Part shown: piece by piece, positions 7,060-15,192 of the stretch
Layout: the number at the start of each line of letters is the position of its first letter
How positions within the stretch are numbered: position 1 is the stretch's first letter
NCBI GenBank assembly: GCA_049968515.1
Contig: JBMFQR010000032.1
Location: forward strand, 1-20,663
Origin: JAOACQ01 sp049968515
Lineage (GTDB): Bacteria; Spirochaetota; Brevinematia; Brevinematales; JAOACQ01
Length of the DNA: 20,663 bases
Direction of reading: 5' to 3'
Notes under the pieces: model-generated
The model's database searches: none
Seen by the model: only the letters and a program-made list of their open reading frames with translations
Told to the model about the DNA's origin: nothing
Program-made: the position numbers and the translations under genes

Positions 7060-8391
7060 ATGTTATCAATTAAGAAAAGCCAGAAAGTTTTTGTACTCGA
7101 TACAAATGTACCTCTCTATGATTATTCCTGCATTTTTTCCTTTAAGGACAATGTTGTTGTCATTCCCATTACATTACTTGAAGAAATTGATAAATTTAAG
7201 AAAGGAAATGAGTTGATTAATTTTAATGCAAGGGAATTCATAAGAAAGCTTGAGGAAATTGTTGGAGAAAAAGAACCGGATAAAGGTGTTCCTCTCAAGG
7301 ATGGAGGAGTTATAGTTATTACTACTAATATTGAAAAAGATGAGAAAATACAGGAGATTTTTAAGGAGGACAAGCCGGATCATAGAATTTTATCAGTTGC
7401 CTACAATTTTGCAGAGATTTATGGGAAAGAAAGGGTTATACTCGTTTCAAAGGATATAAACCTGAGAATGAAAGCAAAATCTATTGGCTTAAGATCAGAA
7501 GATTATGAGACTGGAAAAATTAAAAACATTGACGAGCTCTACACAGGTAAAAGAATAATGATGGACTTCCCTGTTGAAAAAATTGAGTTACTTTTCCAGA
7601 ATGGGTTTCTAAGGCTTGAAGAGCTCGAACTTGAAGAAGAGCCCTACCCCAATGAGTATTTTATACTGAAAAATATGTCAAGAAGCGCACTGGCATTCTA
7701 TTCATTTCAGGATAAAACATTGAAACTTGTTGAAAAAAGAAGAGCCTACGGAATTCAACCAAGAAATGCAGAGCAAATCTTTTCTCTGCATGCACTTTCC
7801 AACCCTCTGGTTGAACTTGTAACTCTTTCAGGAAAAGCTGGTACTGGTAAAACATTAATGGCACTTGCTGCTGCACTTGAAACAAAAAACAACTATAGAC
7901 AGATACTTTTAGCAAGACCTATAGTGCCTCTTTCCAATAAAGACATAGGATATCTGCCCGGAGATATAGATAGAAAAATTGATCCATATATGCAGCCTCT
8001 CTATGACAACCTTTCTGTAATCCTTCATCAGTTCGATGAGGATGCAGAGGAAAGCAGAAGCATAAATGAATTGCTACAGAGTGGCAAACTTCAGATTATG
8101 GCTCTGGCATATATCAGGGGAAGAAACCTCTCCAAGTCATTTTTCATAGTTGATGAGGCACAAAATCTTACACCTCATGAGGTTAAGACAATCATCACAA
8201 GGGCTGGTGAGGGTACAAAGATTGTGTTTACAGGAGACCCCTATCAGATTGACACGCCATATCTTGATTCGAGGAGTAATGGATTGACCTACCTTATTGA
8301 CAGAATGAAAGGTCAACCTCTTTATGCCCACATTACCCTTGAAAAGGGTGAAAGATCAAGACTTGCCGAACTTGCATCAAACTTATTGTAG
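7060..8391 (+). CDS. PhoH-family ATPase with N-terminal PIN domain (YlaK/PhoH2 type)
   Basis: The protein fuses a PIN ribonuclease domain to a PhoH P-loop ATPase. Related PhoH2 proteins are reported as RNA helicase/RNases. In the 443 residues, the PIN fold spans about 8-150 with acidic residues at D14 (FVLDTN), E41/E42 (LLEEIDKFK) and D132 (VSKDINLR). The PhoH domain starts near 231 with GIQPRNAEQ, then Walker A GKAGTGKT at 258-265 and Walker B IVDEAQN at 363-369. The conserved FTGDPYQID is at about 390-398, and the tail GERSRLAELAS is typical. ATG 7060 has AGGAAG seven bases upstream, at the mutS2 stop. It ends 11 bases from the convergent prfB with no terminator visible. Being next to mutS2 suggests a shared role in nucleic-acid quality control, which is inference. 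Confidence 0.93.
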   Translation: MLSIKKSQKVFVLDTNVPLYDYSCIFSFKDNVVVIPITLLEEIDKFKKGNELINFNAREFIRKLEEIVGEKEPDKGVPLKDGGVIVITTNIEKDEKIQEIFKEDKPDHRILSVAYNFAEIYGKERVILVSKDINLRMKAKSIGLRSEDYETGKIKNIDELYTGKRIMMDFPVEKIELLFQNGFLRLEELELEEEPYPNEYFILKNMSRSALAFYSFQDKTLKLVEKRRAYGIQPRNAEQIFSLHALSNPLVELVTLSGKAGTGKTLMALAAALETKNNYRQILLARPIVPLSNKDIGYLPGDIDRKIDPYMQPLYDNLSVILHQFDEDAEESRSINELLQSGKLQIMALAYIRGRNLSKSFFIVDEAQNLTPHEVKTIITRAGEGTKIVFTGDPYQIDTPYLDSRSNGLTYLIDRMKGQPLYAHITLEKGERSRLAELASNLL

Positions 8392-8402
8392 CTATAAAAA
8401 TC

Positions 8403-9503
8403 CTATATTGAAGCACTGTTTTTCATTTTCAGATAGCCTATAATAAATTCATCAATTTCACCGTCCATTACTGCTTGAATGTTTCTGTTTTCTATTTCTG
8501 TTCTGTGATCCTTGACAAGTGTATATGGTTGAAAAACATAGCTTCTTATCTGACTGCCAAAGTTTATAGCTTTTTTTTCTGTAAACTTTTCTTTTTGTTC
8601 TTCCTGCTTTTTCTTTTCGAGTTCATACAACTTTGCCTTAAGCATTTTCATAGCTGTATCTCTATTCTGAAGCTGTGATCTCTCTGACTGACAGGCCACA
8701 ACAATACCTGTTGGAATGTGTGTGATTCTAACAGCTGACTCTGTTTTATTAACATACTGACCCCCAGCTCCACCAGCTCTATAGGTATCAATTCTTAAAT
8801 CTTTCGGATCAATTTCTATGTTGATATCTTCGTTGATTTCGGGAATTACACTAACTGAACAAAAAGAAGTCTGCCTTTTGTCGTTTGCATTAAATGGGGA
8901 ATGTCTCACAAGCCTGTGGATTCCATTCTCACTGGAAAGATATCCGTAGGCATAGTCTCCCCTTATATAAACTGTAACATCCTTCAGACCTGCAACCTCA
9001 CCGGGAAGGTAATCTATAACCTCTGCCTTAAAATTATGTCTTTCTGCCCATCGAAGATACATTCTAAGAAGCATCTCAGCCCAGTCCATAGACTCAGTTC
9101 CACCAGCACCAGGATGAATATTTAGAAATGCATTGTTTTTATCAAATTCTCCTGAAAACATCAGTACAAATTCAAGTTCTTTTAATTCAGAAAGAAGTTC
9201 TTCATACTCCTTCTCAAGATGAGCAAGCATACCCTCATCATTTTCTTCTTCAGCTAAAATTACAAGCTCTTTATTTTCTAAAAGCTTTTTCTTAAGATCA
9301 ATCCAGCCCTTTGTTTCTTTTTCGAGAGATGATATTTCAGAAGAGATCTTTGCATAAATCTGGTGATCCTTCCATACACTTTCTTTAGTCAATTCATTTT
9401 TTAAATTTAGTATCTGTGATTGCTTTTCAGCAATTCTAAGATAGTTCCAGTCAGTTTCAAGCTCTTTTTCAATTTCCTCGATCTTTTCAAGCAATGCTCC
9501 CAT
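8403..9503 (-). CDS. prfB: Peptide chain release factor 2
   Basis: RF2 reads UGA and UAA stop codons and triggers peptide release. The 366 residues include the helical domain 1, GAGGTES at 132-138, the stop-codon anticodon SPF at 202-204 and the catalytic GGQ at 247-249. The residue after GGQ is Tyr (GGQYVN), where His is more usual. The frame is continuous from ATG 9503, which has AGGAGA at good spacing. The domain-1 region that lies just after the programmed +1 frameshift in many bacteria (about residue 18 here) is reached without any in-frame UGA, so this RF2 does not use that autoregulation. It is convergent with the PhoH gene and 99 bases downstream of the nucleotidyltransferase module. 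I see no clear promoter of its own. Confidence 0.97.
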   Translation of the reverse strand: MGALLEKIEEIEKELETDWNYLRIAEKQSQILNLKNELTKESVWKDHQIYAKISSEISSLEKETKGWIDLKKKLLENKELVILAEEENDEGMLAHLEKEYEELLSELKELEFVLMFSGEFDKNNAFLNIHPGAGGTESMDWAEMLLRMYLRWAERHNFKAEVIDYLPGEVAGLKDVTVYIRGDYAYGYLSSENGIHRLVRHSPFNANDKRQTSFCSVSVIPEINEDINIEIDPKDLRIDTYRAGGAGGQYVNKTESAVRITHIPTGIVVACQSERSQLQNRDTAMKMLKAKLYELEKKKQEEQKEKFTEKKAINFGSQIRSYVFQPYTLVKDHRTEIENRNIQAVMDGEIDEFIIGYLKMKNSASI

Positions 9504-9602
9504 ATAGTTCTCCTGCCGTAAATTTACATATTGTTAACAAGTTTATAACTCTTTTAATAAGAAATAAATAAAAATATACTATGTAAGATAAAAATTACTA
9601 TT

Positions 9603-10151
9603 TTAGTTTTTCAAACTTAAAAATTTTTCTACAAGATTTTCTTCCATTACCTCTTCTAATTTCTTAAGCCAATCAATTACATAATTCTCATTTATATTTT
9701 TATTTTTTGTAAGTAAAATCTTCACATCTTCTGTGTCTTTGTTTCTTTTAGAAATAACCTTCTGAATTATAAGATCTTCTATTGAAATAAATCTGACATT
9801 TACATTATCAATTTTTATTTTATTTGCCCTTTTTATTGCTTCTTTTTCAAACGGGGATAAACCAAAAATTATATCTACTCTTATTTTGGACTTCTCCTCA
9901 ATTGCCGGAAGGACAAAAACATCTCTTACGAAATTTTCTGGTTCTGAAACCAGAACTTTCAAACCAATTTTCCTTAAGATTTGTATAACTTTTTCAATCT
10001 CATTAATATCTATGTCAATAGTAATGTCAATATCCTTTGTTGTTCTAAATATACCATAAACTATAACTGCTTGTCCACCAACTATTATGTATCCTATTTT
10101 ATTTTTTTCAAGTACACCGGCTATTTTCTTAATCAGATTTTTTAAATGCAT
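9603..10151 (-). CDS. MNT/AbiEii-like nucleotidyltransferase
   Basis: A 182-residue protein of the polymerase-beta-like nucleotidyltransferase fold. It shows YIIVGGQAVIVYG (21-33) with the GG motif, then R-T-T-K-D-I-D with the metal pair D40 and D42, and a third acidic strand RVDIIFG (D93). A later SIEDLIIQKV segment is typical of AbiEii-type and related stand-alone enzymes. All three acidic residues are present, so it may be active. Family members transfer nucleotides to tRNA or proteins and several are toxins or antitoxins; the substrate here is unknown. ATG 10151 has AAAGGA eight bases upstream and lies inside the preceding small gene (23-base overlap), so the two are coupled. A toxin-antitoxin or orphan-defence role is possible but not shown. 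Confidence 0.83.
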   Translation of the reverse strand: MHLKNLIKKIAGVLEKNKIGYIIVGGQAVIVYGIFRTTKDIDITIDIDINEIEKVIQILRKIGLKVLVSEPENFVRDVFVLPAIEEKSKIRVDIIFGLSPFEKEAIKRANKIKIDNVNVRFISIEDLIIQKVISKRNKDTEDVKILLTKNKNINENYVIDWLKKLEEVMEENLVEKFLSLKN

Positions 10152-10338
10152 TAAATATCCTTTCTATTTTTTGATGATTTAAAATATCTTCCATAAAGTC
10201 TTCTTCTGAAAAAACTCCTATTTTAGTGGCAAAACCAATAAAATCCTCTAAAAGATTTAATTTCTCTTCATAGCTCATAGAGTCTTTTTCAATCTGTTCC
10301 TTTTCAAATTTTTCCCATACTACCAGATTTTTAATCAT
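10129..10338 (-). CDS. Small acidic partner protein of the nucleotidyltransferase
   Basis: A 69-residue, charge-rich, probably helical protein with no signal peptide. From memory it resembles short proteins encoded just before AbiEii/MNT-type nucleotidyltransferases, sharing a WEKFE-type start and a mid-protein A-x-x-x-G-V-F segment (FATKIGVF, about 36-43). I cannot name a family. It is the first gene of the two-gene operon and overlaps the nucleotidyltransferase by 23 bases. Its ATG at 10338 has only a weak ribosome site (GTGAG directly before it; GGATGG further up). The strong promoter at 10386-10413 gives a leader of about 40 bases. It is likely a binding partner or antitoxin of the enzyme; this is inferred from layout. 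Confidence 0.72.
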   Translation of the reverse strand: MIKNLVVWEKFEKEQIEKDSMSYEEKLNLLEDFIGFATKIGVFSEEDFMEDILNHQKIERIFNAFKKSD

Positions 10339-10385
10339 CTCACTTTTTCCATCCCAAAGTACCTGAAATATTGAACGTGCCTAAT

Positions 10386-10413
10386 ATTATAATACATTCA
10401 ATAATTATGTCAA
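10386..10413 (-). promoter_or_regulatory. Consensus sigma70 promoter for the nucleotidyltransferase operon
   Basis: On the reverse strand both hexamers are perfect: TTGACA (10408-10413), 16-base spacer, TATAAT (10386-10391). The predicted start is near 10379, about 40 bases before the first ATG. Confidence 0.8.
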
Positions 10414-10440
10414 AAAATCAAATTGACCCGATAGACAGCC

Positions 10441-10451
10441 TGACAATGTCA
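10441..10451. promoter_or_regulatory. TGACA-A-TGTCA inverted repeat, possible operator
   Basis: A perfect palindrome with 5-base arms lies between the divergent nucleotidyltransferase and dnaE promoters. Related GACA/TGTC cores recur at about 10408, 10434 and 10456. It could bind a dimeric regulator of either gene; this is pattern only. Confidence 0.3.
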
Positions 10452-10463
10452 AAAATGTCTTCT

Positions 10464-10492
10464 TTGCAAAAAAAGAGAATTTATGATAAAAT
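10464..10492 (+). promoter_or_regulatory. Extended -10 promoter for dnaE
   Basis: TTGCAA (10464-10469), 17-base spacer, TAAAAT (10487-10492), preceded by an extended -10 TG one base upstream (TGATAAAAT). The predicted start is near 10499. Confidence 0.65.
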
Positions 10493-10521
10493 GATAAACA
10501 ATGCAGAATTACGGGAATATG

Positions 10522-13500
10522 ATGAAAAAATTTGTCCATCTCCATAATCACTCACATTATAGCGTTCTTGACGGAATTTCAAAGATAGACGAGCTTGTCG
10601 AAAAAACAAAAGAATTTGGCTTCAATGCAGTTGCTCTAACTGAACACGGCAATCTTTTCGGTGTGATGGAGTTCTACAAAAGCTGTAAGAAAAACAATAT
10701 AAAACCAATTATTGGATGTGAAATTTATCTCTCACCGGGTAGCAGGTTTGATAAGAACAAGGACGAAAAGTATTATCACCTTGTGTTGATTGCAAAAGAC
10801 CAGAAAGGTTATAAAAATCTTTTGAAAATCTCTTCTACTGGTTATCTTGAGGGGTTTTACTATAAGCCGAGGGTTGACAAAGAAATTCTTCAGGAATATT
10901 CTGAGGGATTAATTGTCCTTACAGGTTGTATCGGCGGTGAAATTCCAGCATACATTCTCTCAAATGAACAGGATAAGTTAAAAAAGGCTATAGAATGGTA
11001 TCTCGAAGTCTTTGGAAAGGAAAATCTTTTTCTTGAACTCCAGAACCACAATATCAAAGAGGAAGTTATTGTTGCAAAAGGCCTTTTTGAGCTTGCACAT
11101 AGGTATGATGTCAAATTAGTTGCAACCAATGACTCACATTACATAAAAAAAGAGGATGCAAAGCTTCAGGAAATTGTTTTTGCAATTCGTGATAAAACTA
11201 CGCTGAGCGATTCCAAAAGACAGAAATATCCTACTGATGAATTTTACTACAAATCTTATGAGGAAATGTATGAATTATTTAAAGAAATTCCTGATGCCAT
11301 CACAAATACCATCCTTATTGAGGAGATGTGCAATCTCGAATTAAACCTCAATGAGAAACATTCCCCAGTCTTTCCGTTACCGGAGGGAAAGGATTCCTTC
11401 ACCTATCTGAAAGAAAAATGTAATGAGGGTCTAAAAGAAATATTTGAGAACGAAGAAATATCACAGGAATACTATGACAGGCTTGAAAGAGAACTAAACC
11501 TTATTAACAAAATGGGCTTCTCTAACTACTTTCTTATAGTAGCTGATTTTGTAAGAGAAGCAAAGCAGAGAGGTATACTCGTCGGTCCCGGAAGAGGCTC
11601 TGCAGCTGGCTCTTTAATATCCTATTCTCTTGGAATAACAAGGATTGATCCTATAAGGTATCAGCTTCTATTTGAGAGATTTTTGAATCCAGAAAGAATA
11701 AGTATGCCTGATATAGATGTCGATTTTGAGGATGATAGAAGAGACGAAATAAAGGAATATATAAGGACAAAGTATGGCTACAATAACACTGCTGACATTA
11801 TAACTTTTGGTTTAATGAAAGCAAGAGCATCACTTAAGGATGTTGGAAGGGTGCTTGAAATTCCACTCGAAAAGGTAAATAAAATTACAAAAATGATTGA
11901 CAACAGACTGGCAAATGAACCTCTATCGGAAGTAATTGAGCAGATTCCAGACCTCAAGATATTAAAAGAAAATGGGACAAAAGATGAAAGAGAGTGGATA
12001 GAAAATTCGATAAAGCTTGATGGAACAATCAGGAACATCAGCACGCACGCTTCTGGGATAGTAATCTCCGATATTGAGCTTACAGAGGTAGTTCCACTAT
12101 ACAAGGATCAGAACAGCGGGATTATAATGACTCAGTTTGAGGGAACTTATCTTGAAGAAAATGGGCTTTTAAAAATGGATATACTGGGATTGTCCAACCT
12201 CACAATAATTAAAAATTGTCTAAAAAAAATCCAGAAAAACCATAATGTAAAGCTGGATCTGAACAGAATAAAACTCGACGATATAAATGTTTTCAAGCTT
12301 TTCTGGAATGGGGAAACAGCTGGTATCTTCCAGTTTGAATCAGAAGGAATGACAGAATACCTTAAACACCTCAAACCAACTACAATAGAAGATCTCATTG
12401 CTATGAATGCACTTTACCGTCCCGGCCCTATGGAAAACATACCAAGATATATTGCAAGAAAACATGGTCTTGAAGAGATAGATTATTACCACGAGGACTT
12501 AAAACCGATTCTTGAAAGCACATTTGGAATTATTGTCTATCAGGAACAGGTAATGGAAATTGCGAGGGTTTTAGCCGGCTTTTCTCTTGGGAAAGCTGAT
12601 GTTGTCCGAAGAATTATGGCAAAGAAAAAACCTGAAGAGCTCGAGAAAATAAGGCCAGAATGGATAGAGGGTGCTGTATCCAGAGGATATTCGAGAGAAC
12701 TTGCAGAAAAGCTTTTTGATATTTTAGTCCCATTTTCTAATTATGCCTTTAACAAGTCACATTCTGCTGCTTATGCAATTCTTGCCTATCAGATTGCTTA
12801 TCTTAAAACCTATTACAGACTTGAATTTATGGCTTCCCTGCTGACAAGTAATATTAACGACAGTGATGCTGTTAGAAAATATTGTGATGAATGTCAGGCA
12901 AATGGAATCAAAGTTTTGCCTCCGGACATAAATATGAGCAAATGGGAGTTCACAGAGTTTAAGGATCATACTGGAAGCTATATAATATTTGGCTTTGGTG
13001 GAATAAAGGGTTTGGGAGAAACCTTTGTAAATGCAATACTCGAAGAGCAAAGTAAAGGTGGAAAATTTAACTCCTTTGAAGATTTTATAAAGAGGATGCA
13101 AAAATATAGAGATTTCAAGAAGAATTATGTCGAGGTTCTGATAAAGGCTGGGGCATTTGATTCAATGCTGGAAAAACCAGATGATTTATCCCGAAAGAGC
13201 GAATGGTTAAACAAGTTTGAAATGCTTATTAATCATCATGAAGCTATGAACAGAGCAAGGGAGAAGGGCACACAATATCTTTTTGGTGAAGATATTATTG
13301 CAGAGGCTTACAACTCTGATAAAAATGGTGCTTTGCTTTCTATAAAGGATGAATTCATTAATGAAATAGAGGTTTTTGGTTTTTATCTCAGCAAAAAACT
13401 TTTCAGATATTATGAAAATAAAATTGGGATTGTGACAAAAATTCCAAAACAATATCTTGAAAAAGCTGGAAATGTAAATGTAATTCTGTGGGGGTTTATT

Positions 13501-13983
13501 TCTGAAATTGCTGTTAAAGTTGCATCCAACAAAAAGCCATATGCAATAGTTTCTCTCGATAATGGGAATGATGTGTTTAAGTTTATAATATTTTCCGAAA
13601 AATATGAGAAATATAGACAACTCTTGAGGGAAAAAGAGTTTGTTATGTTTAAATGCAGAATAACAACTTCAAATAATCAGACGCAGTATGAGATTCTTGA
13701 TATAAAACCTCTTGACCGCATTCTTGAAGAAAAATTTACAGAATTTCACATCTACATTGATGAGAATGAGGCAAATATTGAGGAAATAAGAAATGAGCTT
13801 GCCACTATAAAACAATGGACACTTCTTCCAGAAATGAAAGGCTCTCTCAAGCTGTTTTTCCATGTGAATGGAAAAACAAATGCAACAATTATGGCAGAAG
13901 ACAAATATAACATCAGATACAACCAGAGCTTTACAGAGAGAATTTTAAACATAAATTTTGTAAAGGGTATCTGGCTATATTAA
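10522..13983 (+). CDS. dnaE: DNA polymerase III subunit alpha
   Basis: Catalytic subunit of the replicative polymerase. From ATG 10522 it has 1153 residues, the normal DnaE length. The N-terminal PHP domain has HLHNHS at 6-11, TEHGN near 41-45 and NDSHY near 203-207. The polymerase domain has GPGRGS at 355-360 and the catalytic PDIDVDF at 396-402. RPGPMENIPRY, the FNKSHSAAY segment and an (HhH)2-like region follow, then an OB-fold near 960-1060. Three ATGs are possible. At 10522 the protein begins MKKFVHLH as in relatives, with a weak GGGA five bases upstream. ATG 10501 would add seven residues and would be almost leaderless from the predicted promoter. The 3' end overlaps the convergent small Cys-rich gene by four bases. 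It is a single-gene unit with no terminator visible. Confidence 0.96.
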   Translation: MKKFVHLHNHSHYSVLDGISKIDELVEKTKEFGFNAVALTEHGNLFGVMEFYKSCKKNNIKPIIGCEIYLSPGSRFDKNKDEKYYHLVLIAKDQKGYKNLLKISSTGYLEGFYYKPRVDKEILQEYSEGLIVLTGCIGGEIPAYILSNEQDKLKKAIEWYLEVFGKENLFLELQNHNIKEEVIVAKGLFELAHRYDVKLVATNDSHYIKKEDAKLQEIVFAIRDKTTLSDSKRQKYPTDEFYYKSYEEMYELFKEIPDAITNTILIEEMCNLELNLNEKHSPVFPLPEGKDSFTYLKEKCNEGLKEIFENEEISQEYYDRLERELNLINKMGFSNYFLIVADFVREAKQRGILVGPGRGSAAGSLISYSLGITRIDPIRYQLLFERFLNPERISMPDIDVDFEDDRRDEIKEYIRTKYGYNNTADIITFGLMKARASLKDVGRVLEIPLEKVNKITKMIDNRLANEPLSEVIEQIPDLKILKENGTKDEREWIENSIKLDGTIRNISTHASGIVISDIELTEVVPLYKDQNSGIIMTQFEGTYLEENGLLKMDILGLSNLTIIKNCLKKIQKNHNVKLDLNRIKLDDINVFKLFWNGETAGIFQFESEGMTEYLKHLKPTTIEDLIAMNALYRPGPMENIPRYIARKHGLEEIDYYHEDLKPILESTFGIIVYQEQVMEIARVLAGFSLGKADVVRRIMAKKKPEELEKIRPEWIEGAVSRGYSRELAEKLFDILVPFSNYAFNKSHSAAYAILAYQIAYLKTYYRLEFMASLLTSNINDSDAVRKYCDECQANGIKVLPPDINMSKWEFTEFKDHTGSYIIFGFGGIKGLGETFVNAILEEQSKGGKFNSFEDFIKRMQKYRDFKKNYVEVLIKAGAFDSMLEKPDDLSRKSEWLNKFEMLINHHEAMNRAREKGTQYLFGEDIIAEAYNSDKNGALLSIKDEFINEIEVFGFYLSKKLFRYYENKIGIVTKIPKQYLEKAGNVNVILWGFISEIAVKVASNKKPYAIVSLDNGNDVFKFIIFSEKYEKYRQLLREKEFVMFKCRITTSNNQTQYEILDIKPLDRILEEKFTEFHIYIDENEANIEEIRNELATIKQWTLLPEMKGSLKLFFHVNGKTNATIMAEDKYNIRYNQSFTERILNINFVKGIWLY

Positions 13984-14159
13984 ACCTGAGCTTTAAACCT
14001 TTTTATATTCTCTGCAATTGCTGGCAGGCTTTTCATTGCTTCAATGTAAATACAGCTTGACTTAAACATATCCCCTTCATAAAAGGTGCAGTTTTTGTTT
14101 GCAGAGGATATATCTGTTGGATTACAAACCTCTTTTGTTAAGGGACAGATTTTTTCCAT
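13980..14159 (-). CDS. Small four-cysteine protein, possibly metal-binding
   Basis: A 59-residue reading frame, below common length cut-offs, from ATG 14159 to TAA at 13980. A textbook ribosome site (AAAGGAGG, about 5-7 bases upstream) overlaps the nadC stop. Cysteines are at 5, 12, 24 and 36: ICPLTKEVC, then NCTFYE, then SCIYIEAMKSL. This CPLT-x3-C...C-x-[FW]-Y...C pattern is one I associate with short uncharacterised Cys4 proteins that may bind zinc or an iron-sulfur cluster. The C-terminal part looks like an amphipathic helix. It ends inside the dnaE stop region on the opposite strand. Being translated after nadC suggests, but does not show, a link to NAD synthesis. Confidence 0.85.
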   Translation of the reverse strand: MEKICPLTKEVCNPTDISSANKNCTFYEGDMFKSSCIYIEAMKSLPAIAENIKRFKAQV

Positions 14160-14171
14160 TGATGCCTCCTT

Positions 14172-15044
14172 TCACTCAATTAACATAGAAATATCAAGTG
14201 GTTTTATTGTATGTGTCAATTCGCCCATTGAGACAAAATCAACCCCTATTTCTGCAAGTTCAATAAGTCTTTTCTGGTCTACATTCCCGGAAACCTCTAC
14301 ATATTTATATTCCTTCAGAATATTGAATGCTTTTTCTACATTTTCGTTATTCATATTGTCAAGCATAACAATTTCTGCATCTGTTTCTAAAACCTCATCA
14401 ATCTGAGCCATTGAATTGATTTCAACCTCAACAGGCACTTCTAAATTCAATTCTTTTGCTCTTCTCACCGCCTCTTTTAAACTTCCAACTGAAGCAATAT
14501 GATTTTCCTTTATCAAAATCATATCATATAAACCATATCTATGATTATAACCGCCTCCAATAGCCACAGCATACTTTTCAGGTAATCTCAAGCCAGGCAA
14601 TGTCTTTCTCGTATCAAGAAGCTTCGTCTGGGAAAATCTTATACTTTGTGCATAAAGGTTTACCTTTGTTGATATTCCGGAGAGAAAACCTAAAAAGTTT
14701 AAAGCCACTCTTTCTCCTGCAAGTAAACTATAAGAAGTTCCTTTAATCTCGGCAATAATATCCTTTTCTTTTACCGAATCTCCATCCTTTTTGAATAACT
14801 TTACTTCAATTTCCTCATCAATAAATTTAAAAGCTGTTACAAAAAATTCTACACCGCAAATTACCCCATCCTGTTTTGCAATCACAACTGCCCTTTTTAT
14901 TCTCTTTTCATTTCCAAGCAGATAAAAACTTGTTAAATCTCCTTTAATTCCAATATCTTCATCAATGGCTTTTTTAACTATCTCATTAATCACCTTCCGG
15001 GAAACACAGGTTAACCTTTTTGGAAAATCAATCATCTTTCTCAT
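14172..15044 (-). CDS. nadC: Nicotinate-nucleotide pyrophosphorylase (carboxylating)
   Basis: Quinolinate phosphoribosyltransferase: quinolinate plus PRPP gives nicotinate mononucleotide, CO2 and pyrophosphate, in de novo NAD synthesis. The 290 residues carry the N-terminal sandwich domain, LLAGERVALNFLGFLSGI, and the barrel signature DTRKTLPGLR with GGGYNHRYGLYDMILIKENH. Later come VEVEINS, VMLDNM and the SMGELTH segment near the end. I start at ATG 15044 because GGGAG lies about seven bases upstream. An in-frame TTG at 15056 would overlap that site. The promoter at 15075-15103 serves it. The small Cys4 gene follows 12 bases after the stop. nadA and nadB are not in this window. Confidence 0.95.
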   Translation of the reverse strand: MRKMIDFPKRLTCVSRKVINEIVKKAIDEDIGIKGDLTSFYLLGNEKRIKRAVVIAKQDGVICGVEFFVTAFKFIDEEIEVKLFKKDGDSVKEKDIIAEIKGTSYSLLAGERVALNFLGFLSGISTKVNLYAQSIRFSQTKLLDTRKTLPGLRLPEKYAVAIGGGYNHRYGLYDMILIKENHIASVGSLKEAVRRAKELNLEVPVEVEINSMAQIDEVLETDAEIVMLDNMNNENVEKAFNILKEYKYVEVSGNVDQKRLIELAEIGVDFVSMGELTHTIKPLDISMLIE

Positions 15045-15074
15045 AAGTTCTCCCAAGCCATTTTATATTTTAAA

Positions 15075-15103
15075 AGTATAACTTTTTTAAAAAAAGTAGT
15101 CAA
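15075..15103 (-). promoter_or_regulatory. Sigma70-type promoter for nadC
   Basis: On the reverse strand: TTGACT (15098-15103), 17-base spacer, TATACT (15075-15080). The predicted start is near 15068, leaving a leader of about 24 bases with the GGGAG ribosome site. Confidence 0.72.
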
Positions 15104-15134
15104 AAAAACTCCTACCATCTGACTGGCACGATTT

Positions 15135-15163
15135 TTGACTTTTTGAAGGACTTAGTTTAAACT
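15135..15163 (+). promoter_or_regulatory. Sigma70-type promoter for the leuB-like gene
   Basis: TTGACT (15135-15140), 17-base spacer, TAAACT (15158-15163). The -10 is imperfect. The predicted start near 15170 leaves a leader of about 23 bases containing GGAGGG at 15183-15188. Confidence 0.5.
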
Positions 15164-15192
15164 AATTACTTAGATTTTATCTGGAGGGTAAA

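Noticed and set aside
13207..13620. 137-codon reverse-strand open frame inside dnaE
   Set aside because: It is antisense to the conserved C-terminal part of DnaE, rich in Phe/Ile/Asn as expected from AT-rich complement, with no start signal.
14086..14406. 106-codon forward open frame opposite nadC and the Cys4 gene
   Set aside because: It is antisense to two genes with clear family motifs or a strong ribosome site, and its translation looks like low-complexity Ser/Ile/Phe shadow sequence.
15124..15138. Sigma54-like TGGCAC-N5-TTGA upstream of the leuB-like gene
   Set aside because: The -24 half is perfect, but the -12 GC, which is nearly invariant, is GA. The site also overlaps a reasonable sigma70 -35, and no sigma54 activator gene is visible.
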